Source: Deltaproteobacteria bacterium (lineage in GTDB: Bacteria; Desulfobacterota; Binatia; UTPRO1). From it: a stretch of 57,816 nucleotides of DNA. Below are positions 50,037-57,816 of the stretch, piece after piece. Each line of letters begins with the position of its first letter. The first letter of the stretch is position 1. A program made the translations under genes and the position numbers. The stretch spans positions 1 to 57,816 of the forward strand of contig JADLHM010000003.1 in NCBI GenBank assembly GCA_020848745.1, in the 5' to 3' direction. The notes under the pieces were generated by a model that saw only the letters and a program-made list of their open reading frames with translations, had not been told where the DNA came from and did not search any database.

Positions 50037-50184
50037 GCGGTGCGGCGGCGGCGGCGGTGGGTGACTTTGCGAGCGACAGACAGCTCGCTTGACCCCGACA
50101 CATGGAGCCACCGGCGGGTAGTAGGCGCTCGGCTCCAGGAACCGGGAGCCGCAAAGCCACCCACCACCGCCGCCACCGCACCCG
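50037..50184. repeat. Large imperfect inverted repeat in the aguB/glycosyltransferase gap
   Basis: Arms of ~34 bases (50037-50070 and 50151-50184) pair with a handful of mismatches; both contain a GGCGG-rich run followed by GGGTG-x-CTTTGC in the folded orientation. The ~80-base centre holds smaller stems (GGAGCC/GGCTCC near 50103-50136). It fills most of the 343-base gap 49893-50235, which has no gene. The gap lies between divergent genes, so this may be regulatory, or a dispersed genome repeat. Confidence 0.65.
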
Positions 50185-50235
50185 CAGCGCCGGCGCCTTG
50201 ATTGTCGCCCACGCCCATGTGCAAACACCCCGGCG

Positions 50236-51831
50236 ATGCGCGTGCTCATCGGGAGCGGGATCGACGGCTTCTGCCACCGCTATGGCCCGCTGCACTGGGC
50301 CGAGCAGCTGGCGACGCAGGGGATCGCGTCGACCGTATGGGCGCACACCGATCCGCGTCTCGCCGCCGACCTCGAGTCGCACGACGTCCTCCTCCTGTAT
50401 CGCGTGCCGGACGGCGACTGGATCCGGCACCTTCTCGGTCGCGCGGCAGCGCTCGGCCGACCGACGGTCTTCGCGGTCGACGACCTGATCGTCGTTCCGG
50501 ACCTCGGCGACCCGCCGCTCCTCGACCACCGGAGCGACGTCGAGCGCCGCCTCTGGCACGACGGCATCCGGCGCTACCGCCGGACGCTCGACGCCTGCGA
50601 CGCGCTGCTCGCGACGACCGCGCCGATCGCCGCCGTCGGGAGCGGGCTCGCTCTGCCGACCGCGCTCCATCGCCAGGGCGTCTCCGCCGTCGAGCTCGCG
50701 CTCGGTGCCGCCGCGCGGACGGCGCGACCCGCCGCTGCCGCGGATCGTCCGCGCCTCGGGTATTTCAGCGGCACCGCGACGCACGACGACGACTTCGCGA
50801 CCGTCGCGGCGCCGCTCGCCGCCGTGCTCGCGCGCCGCGCCGACCTCGAGCTGCTCGTCGTCGGGCCGGTGACGCTGCCCGCCGCGCTCGCACCCTACGC
50901 GGACCGCGTCGTGCGCCACGGCCTCGTCGGATGGGCGGAGCTGCCGGCCCTGGTCGCGACGTGCGCCGCCAGTCTCGCGCCGCTCGCCTGGCGCAGCCCC
51001 TTCGTCGCCGCCAAGGGCGCGGTGAAGTATCTCGAGGCGGCGACCGTCTCGGTGCCGGTGATCGCGAGCCCGACCGACGCCTTCCGCGACGCCGTCCGCG
51101 ACGGCGTGACGGGCTGGATCGCCGCCGACGACGCGGCCTGGGAGCACGCCCTCGACGCCGTGGTGACGCATCCGGAGCGCGCGGCGCACGTCGGGGCGAC
51201 GGCGCGCGCCGACGTCGCGCTGCGCTTCGCGCCCGCGGCCCAGGGCCGGCCCTTGGCGGCGTTCCTCAGCACGGTCGTCGCCGGACTCCGCGGCGCGCGG
51301 GGCGCGAATCTCGGACGGGTCGCGCGCTCCGAGCGCGAGCTCGTCGCGATGCATCCCGGCGAGGTCGCATACGCGGCGCGCGAGCCCGCGGCGCGATCCG
51401 ACGCGACCGTCGCGCCCGGCACGGGTGTGTCGGCGCCGCTCGGCGACGGCCGGGTCTTCGCGCAGCGTTTCGCGTGCCGCCACGCCGGACTCCTGCGTGT
51501 CGACGTCCGCACCGTCACCTACGGGCTTGCGCTCGATCACGTGCTCGAGGCGACGGTCCGCCGCGCCGACGGCGGCGTGGTGGCGACGCGCGAGCTTTGG
51601 GCCGGGGTCGCGCCCGACCACGACTGGCTCGCGATCGACCTGCCGACGGACGCCGACTCGGCGGGTCGTACGTACGTGCTCGAGCTCCGCGCGCGCGGCA
51701 CGGGCGAGCGGAACGCGCTCTCCTTCGCGCTCGCCGACACCCCGAACGCGCGCGCTCCGCTCGCGATCGACGGCGTCGCCGGGGCTGAGGCGCTGGCGCT
51801 CCGAACGTTCACGGCGTGGCCGGTCACGTGA
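50236..51831 (+). CDS. Glycosyltransferase (GT-B fold) with C-terminal beta domain
   Basis: 531 residues. The N-terminal half is a GT-B glycosyltransferase: 'MRVLIGSGIDGFCHRYGPLH', 'RPRLGYFSGTATHDDDFATV' (~173), 'LELLVVGPVTLP', and the donor-site stretch 'GAVKYLEAATVSVPVIAS' (~265). Residues ~385-531 form a separate, likely beta-sandwich domain ('GRVFAQRFACRHAGLLRVDV'), reminiscent of carbohydrate-binding modules. Its stop overlaps the start of the next gene (GTGA). Donor and acceptor unknown. Confidence 0.75.
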   Translation: MRVLIGSGIDGFCHRYGPLHWAEQLATQGIASTVWAHTDPRLAADLESHDVLLLYRVPDGDWIRHLLGRAAALGRPTVFAVDDLIVVPDLGDPPLLDHRSDVERRLWHDGIRRYRRTLDACDALLATTAPIAAVGSGLALPTALHRQGVSAVELALGAAARTARPAAAADRPRLGYFSGTATHDDDFATVAAPLAAVLARRADLELLVVGPVTLPAALAPYADRVVRHGLVGWAELPALVATCAASLAPLAWRSPFVAAKGAVKYLEAATVSVPVIASPTDAFRDAVRDGVTGWIAADDAAWEHALDAVVTHPERAAHVGATARADVALRFAPAAQGRPLAAFLSTVVAGLRGARGANLGRVARSERELVAMHPGEVAYAAREPAARSDATVAPGTGVSAPLGDGRVFAQRFACRHAGLLRVDVRTVTYGLALDHVLEATVRRADGGVVATRELWAGVAPDHDWLAIDLPTDADSAGRTYVLELRARGTGERNALSFALADTPNARAPLAIDGVAGAEALALRTFTAWPVT

Positions 51832-53339
51832 GCCGCCGACGAGCGGTGAGCGGGGTGGCGAACGCGCCCGCACCCGCGCCGCTCGCGGCCGGCGAGACCG
51901 CCCTCGCCACGATCGGCGGCGCGGCGCTTGTCCTCCTCCTCTGCCGGCCGGCCTTCCACGCGTGGTTCTTCGGCGAGGCCTTCCTCTACCTCGGGCAGTA
52001 CTGGGGGGCGCGCGAGCGGTTCTGGGCGGCCCTCTTCAGTCCGAGCGACGTCTCGTTCTTCAAACCCGTCTGCTTCGCCGCGAGCCTCCCCTGGTACTTC
52101 CTGCTGCCGCCCGATCCGTTCGGCTACCACGTGCGGAATTTCGTCCTCACGGTCGTCGCGCTGGCGCTTCTCCATCGCGTGCTGCTGCGAGTCGCGCCGG
52201 TGCGCGCGGCACGCCTGCTCGCGCTCGGCTTCTTCGCGGCCTCCAAGGTGCACCTCACGACGCTCGGCTACCTGATGATCTTCGACTCGATCCTCATGCT
52301 GTCGCTCCTGCTCGCGGCGGTGCTCTGCGCGCTCCGCTGGAACGCGACGGGCGCGGCGCGCGATCGCGCCCTCGCGCTCGCGTTCACGCTCCTGTGCGCC
52401 TTCACGAAGGACTACGGCGTCGTCGCGGTCGCCGTGGTGGCCGCGATCGTCGGGGTCCACGCCCCGGCGCGCCGCCGCGCGCTCGCCACCTGGTTGCCGC
52501 CGCTCGCGCTCGTGGCCGTCCTGCGGGTCGCCCTCCGCTGGGCGGTCGTCGGCGCGATGCCGTGGTCGCATCCCACGTACGCGCCCCACTTCTCCATCGA
52601 CGAGGTCGGCCGTAAGGCGCTCGTCCTCCTCTCGGCGCTCACCAACGCGTCCTTCGGCTGGCACGACAAGACGGGTGCGAGCGGCGTCGGCGCGCTCGTC
52701 GTGCGCCTCGCGCCCGGCGTCTTCGGCAGCGGCGCCGCGGACGCGATCGACGCGGCGGTCGGCGCCGCGGTCGTGGCGGCGCTCGCGGCGAGCGTCGTCG
52801 CGGCGCGCGGCCGCGTACGGGTCTCGGCGCTCGCCGCGCCCGCCGTATGGATCGCGGCGTTCTTCGTGCCGCCGCTCTTCGTCCGCAATCTCCAGATCTA
52901 CTACGCGTACGAGCCGCTCGCGGGGGTGGCGGTCGCGCTCGCGGTCGCGTGGAGCGCGGTCGGCGCGCGCTGGCGGCGCGTCGCGGCGGTCGTGCTCGCC
53001 ACCGTCGTCGTCGGCGGCGCCGCGAGCAACCGCTACGCGACCTACGACTGGCAGTACGCCGCCGTCCGGGCGCGCGAGCTCGCGCCGGTCGTCGACGCCT
53101 ACCGCGGCAGCGCGCTCCGCTCCCTCTCGCTCGTCACGAGCGACGTGCCGTTCTGGCGCTGGACCCTCAGCGCCGACGACAAGGCGCCGATGCTCGAGTT
53201 CCTGTTGCGGCGCCCGGGCCTCCCCGTCCGGATCTACGACCGCGCCGTGCTCGCCGAGGCGATCCCGCCGCTCGATCCGGCGCACGTCGTTCTCGATGCC
53301 GACGCGCGCTTCGCGCCCGTCGCGGTGCCGCGGCCGTGA
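51828..53339 (+). CDS. GT-C-like integral membrane protein
   Basis: 503 residues from GTG 51828, about eleven helices. The first outer loop has 'WFFGEAFLYLGQYWGARERF' (~43-62) with acidic residues placed as in GT-C enzymes, and 'FKPVCFAASLPWYFLLPPDP'. The C-terminal ~110 residues after the last helix are soluble. It pairs with the upstream glycosyltransferase by GTGA overlap. Probably a membrane glycosyltransferase; no family signature is decisive. Confidence 0.62.
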   Translation: MSRRRAVSGVANAPAPAPLAAGETALATIGGAALVLLLCRPAFHAWFFGEAFLYLGQYWGARERFWAALFSPSDVSFFKPVCFAASLPWYFLLPPDPFGYHVRNFVLTVVALALLHRVLLRVAPVRAARLLALGFFAASKVHLTTLGYLMIFDSILMLSLLLAAVLCALRWNATGAARDRALALAFTLLCAFTKDYGVVAVAVVAAIVGVHAPARRRALATWLPPLALVAVLRVALRWAVVGAMPWSHPTYAPHFSIDEVGRKALVLLSALTNASFGWHDKTGASGVGALVVRLAPGVFGSGAADAIDAAVGAAVVAALAASVVAARGRVRVSALAAPAVWIAAFFVPPLFVRNLQIYYAYEPLAGVAVALAVAWSAVGARWRRVAAVVLATVVVGGAASNRYATYDWQYAAVRARELAPVVDAYRGSALRSLSLVTSDVPFWRWTLSADDKAPMLEFLLRRPGLPVRIYDRAVLAEAIPPLDPAHVVLDADARFAPVAVPRP

Positions 53340-53351
53340 CGGCGGCGGCCT

Positions 53352-53374
53352 CGCGCCGATCCTCCCGCGGCGCG
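53352..53374. terminator. Hairpin between convergent genes
   Basis: A 7-base GC stem (53352-53358 with 53368-53374) with a 9-base loop lies in the 36-base gap between convergent stops at 53339 and 53376. Its position suggests a bidirectional terminator; there is no T-run. Confidence 0.4.
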
Positions 53375-53375
53375 G

Positions 53376-55670
53376 CTATTCGATCTCGACGAGGTAGAGG
53401 TCGCCGGGCGCGACGGTGAGCGCAAGCCGGTCGCGCGCCTCGCGCTCGCGGAGCGCGAAGGGCGGCAGGCCACCGAAGGCCGCGACCCGGAGCGCCCGCG
53501 TCGCGACGTCGTCATCGCGCGCGAACGGCCGCGCGTCGTCGTAGGCGAGGATGCGGACCTTCCACGCTCCGCCCGGCCGCGGCGGCAGCAGGATCTCGAC
53601 GCGCGCGCGCGCGGCGACGCGCTCGAGCCGGGCGTCGAGCGCGGCGAAGCGCGGATAGCTCCAGAGCGCGAGCCGGCGCGGTCCGCCGCTCGCGTCGGGC
53701 GTCGGCGCCGCGAGCACGCCGATGCGGTCGGCGTGGCGGCTCGCGAGCCGCACGGCGAGCTCGGCCGGACGCGCCGCGTCCGGCGGGCGGGGCGCCGCCG
53801 CGAGCGTGCCGCCGCTCGCCGACCAGTCGACCGCGCCCGCGACGATGCTCGCGAAGAGGTACGCGGCGTAGGCGCGCAGCGACTGGTTCGGCGGGTAGAT
53901 CATCAGGACGGGGTACCAGGACGCCGCCTCGACGACCCCCTGCTCGAGGAGCAGCGCCGCCGTCTCGGCGTGCCACGCCATCTCCCAGCGCGTCGTGCCG
54001 AGCGGCGTTCCGGTCGCTTCCTCGAAGGCGCGCATGACCAGCGGATGGATCCCGAGCTCCTCGATGCGGAGCGGCAGCTCCTTCCCCAGGACCTCGCGGA
54101 GCACGCGCCGCGCGGCCGCGATCTTGTCGCTCGCGAAGTTGTCGAGGGTGAGCTGCGGAGTCTCATAGAGGTTGAACGAGAAGTCCCGCCACGGCGGCAG
54201 CGGGGCGCCCGCCTCGCCGAACGCGCGCAGGATCGCGCCGAGGTACTCGCCGAGGTTGTCGGCGGCGGCCCCGACGCGCTCGGTCTCGACGACCCAGGGG
54301 CCGAGCGAGACCGGCGCGGCGCCGATCACGGGCGCCATCGCCTGCCAGGTCCAGAGGTACTGGCGCGCGTAGGTCGCGGCATCGCCCTGGAAGCCCACCT
54401 TCCGGACGGCGCCGTCGGGCTCGACCCACACGCAGTTCGCCTCGCTGAAGAAGGAGAAGGACGCGCGCGGGTACCAGGGCTCGGCCGCCAGGTGGCCGAA
54501 GAGCGCGCCCACGTAGCGCCGCCAGCCGTCGCGGTCGACCACCGGGAGCTCGTTGAAACGATACGTCGGATAGCTGCCCTTCCCGCCGGTGAATCGCTCC
54601 GGCGCGGCCGCGAGGTTCAGATGGAGGTCGAGGCCGGCGGAGGCCGCGCTCGCGTTCAACGCGTCGAACGCCGTCCAGTCGAGCGCGAGCGGCGCGTCCG
54701 CCGCGCCCGCGTCGTCGCGCGCGATCTCGTAGCGGTCGGCGACGCCGACCTCGAAGCTCGCGGGCGCCTCGCCGGCGCGCGCGCGCTCGGCGTCCTCGCG
54801 GGCGAGCGTCGGTCCGTAGTTGCCACCGAGCGCCGAGAGGATCCGCAGCGACGCGAGCCAGGGGAACGACGCGCGCAGCCACTCCGGCCGCCCGTAGTGC
54901 GGACCGTCGGCCCCGAACAGCGAGTACGTCTTGAAGACCGTGCCCGCGCGCCAGGGCTCCGCACGCGGGCGGAGCGGCAGCGCGTCCGCCGCCCGGAGGT
55001 CGATGACGACGGGCGCGTCGGCGTGCTTGGCGTGGACGCGCGGGTCGCCGAAGAGCACCCAGTCGTGGCGGCGGCTCTCGCCCGCGCGCGAGGCGAGCAC
55101 GACCCACACCGTCTTGCCGCGCCACGGCGCGAGGTCGACGCGCACCTCGCGCCAGTCGTCCGCCGGTCGCCCGCCCGGGAGGTGCTCGAACGCGAGCGGC
55201 AGCGTCGCCGGGTCGGCGGCGTCCCCGACCGCCCAGGCGACGTCGACTCCGTCGCTCTCGGGCGCGAACTTGGCGAGAAGCGCGACCGACAGGGAGAGCT
55301 CCAGGTCGCTCCCGGCCGGGACGTCGATCCGGAAGCTCGCCCGGCTCGTCTTCCCGTACAGCGACGGCAGGAGCAAGAGCGCGCGGTGCGCGACGCCGTT
55401 CACCACCGCGAGCTCGGAGAAGGGACGGTAGGGCCAGTCGTGATGGCGCGGGTCGACGCGTTGGCGCACCTCGGCGGCGCGCCACTCGTGGTGCAGGTCG
55501 AGGTCGGGAGCGTCGGGGCCTGCCGGAGCGCGCAGTGTGACCGCGGGCCCCTGCACGACGGGCGGCTCGCCCTCGGCGAGCCCGCGCAGGCGGTCGCAGC
55601 CGCCGGCGAATCCGAGGAGCGCCGCAGCCGCCGCCGCGACCAGGAGCGAACGCGCGAGCCGCGCCGTCAC
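53376..55670 (-). CDS. Glycoside-hydrolase-like (clan GH-A / GH39-type) lipoprotein
   Basis: 764 residues from GTG 55670. Signal peptide with lipobox 'LLGFAGGC' (Cys 25). Residues ~55-235 are a jelly-roll-like beta domain, ~250-600 a TIM-barrel-like region, and ~610-764 a C-terminal beta domain. 'ASFSFFSEANCVWVEPDG' (~402) may hold the acid/base Glu and 'LPLRIEELGIHPLVM' (~533) the nucleophile Glu, as in GH39/GH5-like enzymes. Likely membrane-anchored exoglycosidase or glycan-binding protein. Its start overlaps the methyltransferase stop. Confidence 0.65.
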   Translation of the reverse strand: MTARLARSLLVAAAAAALLGFAGGCDRLRGLAEGEPPVVQGPAVTLRAPAGPDAPDLDLHHEWRAAEVRQRVDPRHHDWPYRPFSELAVVNGVAHRALLLLPSLYGKTSRASFRIDVPAGSDLELSLSVALLAKFAPESDGVDVAWAVGDAADPATLPLAFEHLPGGRPADDWREVRVDLAPWRGKTVWVVLASRAGESRRHDWVLFGDPRVHAKHADAPVVIDLRAADALPLRPRAEPWRAGTVFKTYSLFGADGPHYGRPEWLRASFPWLASLRILSALGGNYGPTLAREDAERARAGEAPASFEVGVADRYEIARDDAGAADAPLALDWTAFDALNASAASAGLDLHLNLAAAPERFTGGKGSYPTYRFNELPVVDRDGWRRYVGALFGHLAAEPWYPRASFSFFSEANCVWVEPDGAVRKVGFQGDAATYARQYLWTWQAMAPVIGAAPVSLGPWVVETERVGAAADNLGEYLGAILRAFGEAGAPLPPWRDFSFNLYETPQLTLDNFASDKIAAARRVLREVLGKELPLRIEELGIHPLVMRAFEEATGTPLGTTRWEMAWHAETAALLLEQGVVEAASWYPVLMIYPPNQSLRAYAAYLFASIVAGAVDWSASGGTLAAAPRPPDAARPAELAVRLASRHADRIGVLAAPTPDASGGPRRLALWSYPRFAALDARLERVAARARVEILLPPRPGGAWKVRILAYDDARPFARDDDVATRALRVAAFGGLPPFALREREARDRLALTVAPGDLYLVEIE

Positions 55671-56566
55671 GCCTTACCCGCGAGCACGCAGAACTGCAGC
55701 CCGAGATAGCCGCGGTCGTAGCCCCAGTAGAGCTCGAGCACCGGATCGACGAGACCCGCGTCGCGGAGGTCGCCGAGGACGTCCCACCCGAAATCGGTGT
55801 AGACGAGCGCGCCCTCGGACGACAGGGGATTCCCGTGGTGGATCGGCGGCAGGAGGTGGCGCACCTCGCCGTCGATGCGCTCCGCGCGCCGCCGATGGTG
55901 CTCGACGTCGAGATCCACCGGGAACGTGAGCACGGCCCGGCCGCTCGTACGCAACACCCGCGCGACCTCCGCGAACGCCCGCCGCGGGTCGTTCACGTGC
56001 TCGAAGACGTCGCAGCTGACGAGCACGTCGAGGCTCGCGTCGGCGAAGCTCAGCCGCTCGGCGTCCTCGTGGCGGACGCTCCGCGGACGCGTCCCGCCCG
56101 GCGCGTCGTCCGCCAGGTACTCGCTGCCGACGACGGTCGCGCCGAGCAGGCGCCGCGACAGCGAACGATAGAGCGGCGAGAGCGCCTCCATGAGATACAC
56201 CGCCACCGGATCGCGGCCGCGCCGATCGTCGACCGCCGCGACGACGAGCTCGCTCACGCGGCGCTGGCGCGCCGCCAGCCCGCAGCGCGGGCAGCGCATC
56301 GACTCGCGCCAGTTCGGAATGCGCAGCCCGTCGTCTGCCTCCCACGCGCCGTCGAAGTCGACCGCGAAGTCGACCGCGCGGCGGCACACCGCGCAGACTC
56401 CCGCCACCACGAAACACGTCTCGTATTGATGGAGCTCCGCCAGGTGCCGCTCCAACGACCAGCGCGGCGCGAACACGGGATCGTTCACCAGCGCGAGAAA
56501 CTCGTGGCGGCTCCTGAGACGATGCGCTTCCACGGTATCGGCGACGCTCCCGGCCGGGGGCGCCAC
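55667..56566 (-). CDS. Class I SAM-dependent methyltransferase with N-terminal zinc-ribbon-like Cys pairs
   Basis: About 299 residues from GTG 56566; a start as far up as 56707 is possible. The N-terminal ~110 residues contain two C-x-x-C pairs ('CAVCRRAV', 'MRCPRCGLAARQRR'), like a metal-binding ribbon. The methyltransferase part (~135-299) has 'LSFADASLDVLVSCDVFEHV' and 'AFAEVARVLRTSGRAVLTFP', motifs of the type-11 family, though the G-x-G loop is degenerate. Similar proteins accompany glycosyltransferases and modify surface glycans. Coupled to the lipoprotein gene by GTGA. Confidence 0.75.
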   Translation of the reverse strand: MAPPAGSVADTVEAHRLRSRHEFLALVNDPVFAPRWSLERHLAELHQYETCFVVAGVCAVCRRAVDFAVDFDGAWEADDGLRIPNWRESMRCPRCGLAARQRRVSELVVAAVDDRRGRDPVAVYLMEALSPLYRSLSRRLLGATVVGSEYLADDAPGGTRPRSVRHEDAERLSFADASLDVLVSCDVFEHVNDPRRAFAEVARVLRTSGRAVLTFPVDLDVEHHRRRAERIDGEVRHLLPPIHHGNPLSSEGALVYTDFGWDVLGDLRDAGLVDPVLELYWGYDRGYLGLQFCVLAGKA

Positions 56567-56707
56567 GACTAGCGCGCGTCGCCGGGTGGCGCAACCGCGC
56601 GGGCGCGACGGCGCGCCCGGAGCGCGAAAGGCAACGCGACGGGGGCTCGGCGCCGACGACGCGGCGATCACGCCGCGCGCGCCGCGCCGGGTCTCACCCG
56701 GCCACAC

Positions 56708-56740
56708 GGGCGGTGACGCGCCCCACGCGCGTCACCGCCC
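56708..56740 (-). terminator. Strong hairpin after the Cys-rich gene
   Basis: A perfect 14-base stem (56708-56721 with 56727-56740) with a 5-base loop lies 8 bases past the stop codon of the Cys-rich gene. There is no U-tract, but stem strength and position favour a terminator. Confidence 0.6.
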
Positions 56741-56748
56741 TCCCCCCC

Positions 56749-57816
56749 TCAGTCGGCCTTGGCGCGGAACTGTTCCGCGAGGTTCTTCTGCGTGGCCGAG
56801 TAGCGCGCCTCCCAGCAGACGCCGCTCTCGCTCTTCAACTGCACCGTGACCATCGTCGTGAGCGGCAGAGTCGGCATCGGAAGGTCGATGCCCTTCCCCT
56901 TCACCAGGATCTTGGTCTTGGTCGCCGCGCCCGACTTGAGCAGGATCTGCTGCAGGCCGTCGGGCGTGTAGAGCTTGTCGTTGTACTTGAAGCCGCCCTT
57001 GATCGCCTTCCAGCACGGCTTCGTGCCGCACGTTCCGCCCGCCGGCGCGTGCGCCAGGAGGATCGGCTGCGGGCGGGCCGACGAGTCGTACACGCAGAAC
57101 GTATAGTCGGTCGTCGTCAGCGGATCGCCGAAGTCGGCGACCGTCGTCGCCGCGCCCTTCACGTACTTCCAGTTGAGCTGATCTTTCTTGTCGGGCGTCT
57201 TGTCGGCGAGCTTGACCGTCCCCTTGCCGGCGAGCGCGGGGCCGCGGCAGCCCGCCTGCGGCGTCGGGCCGCAGAGGAAGCGGCAGCCCGGCGTGCAGTT
57301 CGGCCCGCCGCCCGGAACGTCGCAATCTTCGCCGCAGGCCCCCTGCACGATGCCGTCGCCGCAGGTGATCGAGTTCCCGTCGCAGGTGCCGCCCGTGCAG
57401 GCGTCGCCGATCGTGCAGACGTTGCCGTCGTCGCAGGTCGTCCCGTTCATGGTCGGCGGGTCGGAGCAGACCCCGGTGCCGCTGTCGCACGTTCCGGCGT
57501 CGTGACACTGATCGAGCGGCGTACACACGACGGGGTTCTCCCCGGCGCACGTGCCGGCGCCGTCGCACTCGTCGGTCTGCGTGCACAGGTCGCCGTCGTC
57601 GCACGAGGCGCCGTCGGCGCGCGGCGGATCCGAGCAGACGCCGGTGCCGGGGTTGCAGGTGCCGGCGTCGTGGCACTGCGAGAGCGGCGTGCACACGACG
57701 GGATTGGCGCCGACGCAGGCGCCGGCGCCGTCGCACGCGTCCGGAGCCGTGCAGAGCGTCCCGTCGTTGCAGGCGGCGCCGTTCGGCTTCACGGGATTCG
57801 AGCAGACGCCGGTGCC
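56749..57816 (-). CDS. Secreted Cys-rich repeat protein, N-terminal part outside window
   Basis: The frame is open to the window end, so the signal peptide and first repeats are missing; GTG 57792 is not the start. Visible are three or so ~45-residue units of the form 'CDDGDLCTQTDECDGAGTC' plus 'PVVCTPLDQCHDAGTC', then one DUF4215-like unit 'CGDGIVQGACGEDCDVPGGG'. A C-terminal ~190-residue domain follows with 'LAGKGTVKLADKTPDKKDQL' and two Cys pairs. This architecture is found in large exported proteins of predatory or soil deltaproteobacterial-type bacteria, function unknown. The C-terminal domain may be shared with the Kelch protein at 19981-23691. Confidence 0.78.
   Translation of the reverse strand, partial: GTGVCSNPVKPNGAACNDGTLCTAPDACDGAGACVGANPVVCTPLSQCHDAGTCNPGTGVCSDPPRADGASCDDGDLCTQTDECDGAGTCAGENPVVCTPLDQCHDAGTCDSGTGVCSDPPTMNGTTCDDGNVCTIGDACTGGTCDGNSITCGDGIVQGACGEDCDVPGGGPNCTPGCRFLCGPTPQAGCRGPALAGKGTVKLADKTPDKKDQLNWKYVKGAATTVADFGDPLTTTDYTFCVYDSSARPQPILLAHAPAGGTCGTKPCWKAIKGGFKYNDKLYTPDGLQQILLKSGAATKTKILVKGKGIDLPMPTLPLTTMVTVQLKSESGVCWEARYSATQKNLAEQFRAKAD

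Noticed and set aside
50041-50060. GGC microsatellite-like run
   Set aside because: It is part of the arm of the larger inverted repeat and short enough to arise from GC bias alone.
1-57816. tRNA, rRNA, riboswitch, integrase, transposase and CRISPR signals
   Set aside because: None was recognised by eye on either strand; small structured RNAs could still be missed without a covariance search.

Overview
The window is uniformly GC-rich bacterial DNA. Genes are tightly packed, often chained by 4-base stop/start overlaps (ATGA or GTGA), and GTG starts are common. The secreted proteins are Cys-rich 'CGDG...GE.CD' repeat proteins, a Kelch/Ig protein and a DUF1554-like protein with a Thr/Pro linker. 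From memory this mix fits uncultured Desulfobacterota/Binatia-like or Myxococcota-like soil or groundwater lineages. That placement is inference, because no rRNA or marker gene is present.

Layout. (1) 1-11.6 kb: an envelope-glycan block. It holds the end of a sulfatase-like gene, then a minus-strand run read from high to low coordinates: YfhO-like protein, short coupled ORF, second YfhO-like protein, SGNH hydrolase, family-2 glycosyltransferase and two related GT-C membrane proteins. (2) 11.6-19.5 kb: a Uma2-type nuclease gene, then a HAD-UbiA fusion divergent from a three-gene set: small partner protein, GMC oxidoreductase fused to an SDR, and a second SDR. The parts match in type the mycobacterial route to polyprenyl-phosphoryl-arabinose, and this is the strongest candidate for a new system. 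A membrane acyltransferase and a decayed aceE remnant follow. (3) 20-28.2 kb: a large secreted Kelch/Ig/Cys-rich protein and four linked glycosyltransferases. (4) 28.3-32.1 kb: HAD phosphatase, a PEP-utilizer-associated-type protein, an acyltransferase-like protein, YciI and several unknowns. (5) 32.2-36.6 kb: a GT-C glycosyltransferase fused to a sulfatase-type domain, convergent with a secreted SGNH protein. (6) 36.6-41.5 kb: leucyl aminopeptidase with a small cytochrome c, a PTPS-III-like enzyme with a HAD phosphatase, an esterase, and a 393-bp nested inverted-repeat island between two convergent genes. (7) 41.5-50 kb: ArnT-like glycosyltransferase, SDR, YkvA-like protein, DUF1554-like secreted protein, and aguA - dienelactone hydrolase - aguB (putrescine from agmatine). 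(8) 50-57.8 kb: an inverted repeat, glycosyltransferase and GT-C-like protein, a glycosidase-like lipoprotein with a methyltransferase, and a Cys-rich secreted protein cut by the window edge.

The dominant theme is surface glycan assembly: lipid-linked sugar synthesis (UbiA, GT2), membrane transfer (GT39-like, YfhO) and decoration or trimming (sulfatase, SGNH, acyltransferase). No tRNA, rRNA, CRISPR array, transposase or phage gene was found.
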